Shown piece after piece: positions 34,553 through 34,912 of a stretch of DNA of 34,912 nt. Origin of the DNA: JAKALX01 sp964508715 (GTDB lineage: Bacteria > Chloroflexota > Dehalococcoidia > Tepidiformales > Tepidiformaceae). A program made the position numbers and the translations under genes. Numbering within the stretch: position 1 is the first letter of the stretch; each line of letters starts with the position of its first letter. The DNA is taken from assembly GCA_964508715.1 (NCBI GenBank), contig CAZDUX010000025.1, positions 1 through 34,912 of the forward strand, read 5' to 3'. The notes beneath the pieces are model-generated. The model worked only from the letters and a program-made list of their open reading frames with translations. It searched no databases and was not told the DNA's origin.

Positions 34553-34609
34553 GCCGGGGTCGCTGCCGCGAGGTGTCCGCTCCACCTGCGTGGCGCACCC
34601 CGGCTTTTT
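34553..34609 (+). terminator. Strong intrinsic terminator after ndk
   Basis: GCCGGGGT (34553-34560) pairs with ACCCCGGC (34597-34604) and is followed by TTTTT. Inside, GCC-GC-AGGTG pairs with CACCT-GC-GGC around small bulges. The result is a long nested hairpin, longer than a minimal terminator. Confidence 0.85.
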
Positions 34610-34912
34610 CATGCCACGCACCAGCAGGGGATGCAGCCGTCGTGGGCTTCCGCACAGCGGCAGCTGACGGTTGCGCCCCTTCTGCGAGCCGCACCGTCTC
34701 CCGCTGTCATGTCTCCAGGTTCTCCGCCGACCATCTCGCGGGCAGGTACACGGCTGGCCGCTCGTTCAGATACGGTGGAAGGTCGCGCAGGGCCCGGGGC
34801 GATTCGTGCCGCACCGGCATGGCCGGTATGGCAGCTCCCACCAGCGCCGCCGCCTAAGGTGTATTGTCCCCGAGCGGTGCCGACAGATCTTCTTCTTGTT
34901 CATTTTGATCTT
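34610..34912. other. Terminal 303 bp without a recognisable gene
   Basis: I see no credible coding region, RNA gene or repeat. The one long frame here gives a Cys/Arg/His-rich translation typical of a shadow. The last 30 bases become T-rich, which may be the start of the next promoter region. Confidence 0.4.

Noticed and set aside
34462..34857. 131-codon frame after ndk
   Set aside because: It runs through the terminator hairpin and gives a Cys/Arg/His-rich translation without a start signal.

Overview
The window is a high-GC chromosomal segment of a free-living bacterium. There is no rRNA or tRNA to name it. The mix of core genes (plsX, leuB, a small-type purL, tsaE-tsaB, ndk), the very frequent leaderless-looking starts, a CsoR/CstR-type sulfur operon and a secreted GH25-like protein would fit a Chloroflexota member. 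That placement is inference only.

Layout. Positions 1-212 hold an 8-bp tandem repeat and an inverted copy of it. A small helical protein (213-620, minus) is divergent from a methyltransferase-plsX pair (732-2521). A minus-strand block follows: a four-helix membrane protein and a 751-residue protein with an eCIS-cargo-like N-terminal motif, a long proline-rich linker and a hydrophobic core (2586-5369), then leuB with a clear terminator. A solitary phage-type terminase large subunit (6755-8125, minus) is divergent from a 1267-residue GAF-7xPAS-GGDEF diguanylate cyclase (8225-12028).

Positions 12079-14122 hold a compact persulfide-detoxification operon: a CstR-like repressor, a rhodanese and a persulfide-dioxygenase/double-rhodanese fusion. 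Its promoter contains a CsoR-family operator placed exactly in the -35/-10 spacer. A benzaldehyde-lyase-like ThDP enzyme follows (14206-15933). A Tat/lipoprotein clan GH-A glycosidase (minus) is divergent from a MacA-MacB type ABC efflux operon of three translationally overlapping genes (17398-21310).

The second half holds purL and a small unknown gene (minus), an unknown 166-residue protein, an M20 peptidase starting at TTG, a DEAD-box helicase, a secreted GH25-like protein, a 78-residue orphan, an MFS transporter, a flavin reductase-like protein with an XRE regulator, a phosphoesterase divergent from tsaE-tsaB, and ndk with a strong terminator. Positions 34610-34912 show no gene.

Two themes stand out. 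First, ten start codons that are not inside operons are preceded by a -10-like hexamer (TAnnnT, often TACGCT; one copy is AACGCT) exactly 6 or 7 bases upstream, with no Shine-Dalgarno. This implies widespread leaderless transcription. Operon-internal genes and a minority of first genes instead carry GGAGG-type sites. Second, the persulfide operon and the eCIS-like proline-rich protein with its membrane partner are the most system-like loci in the window.
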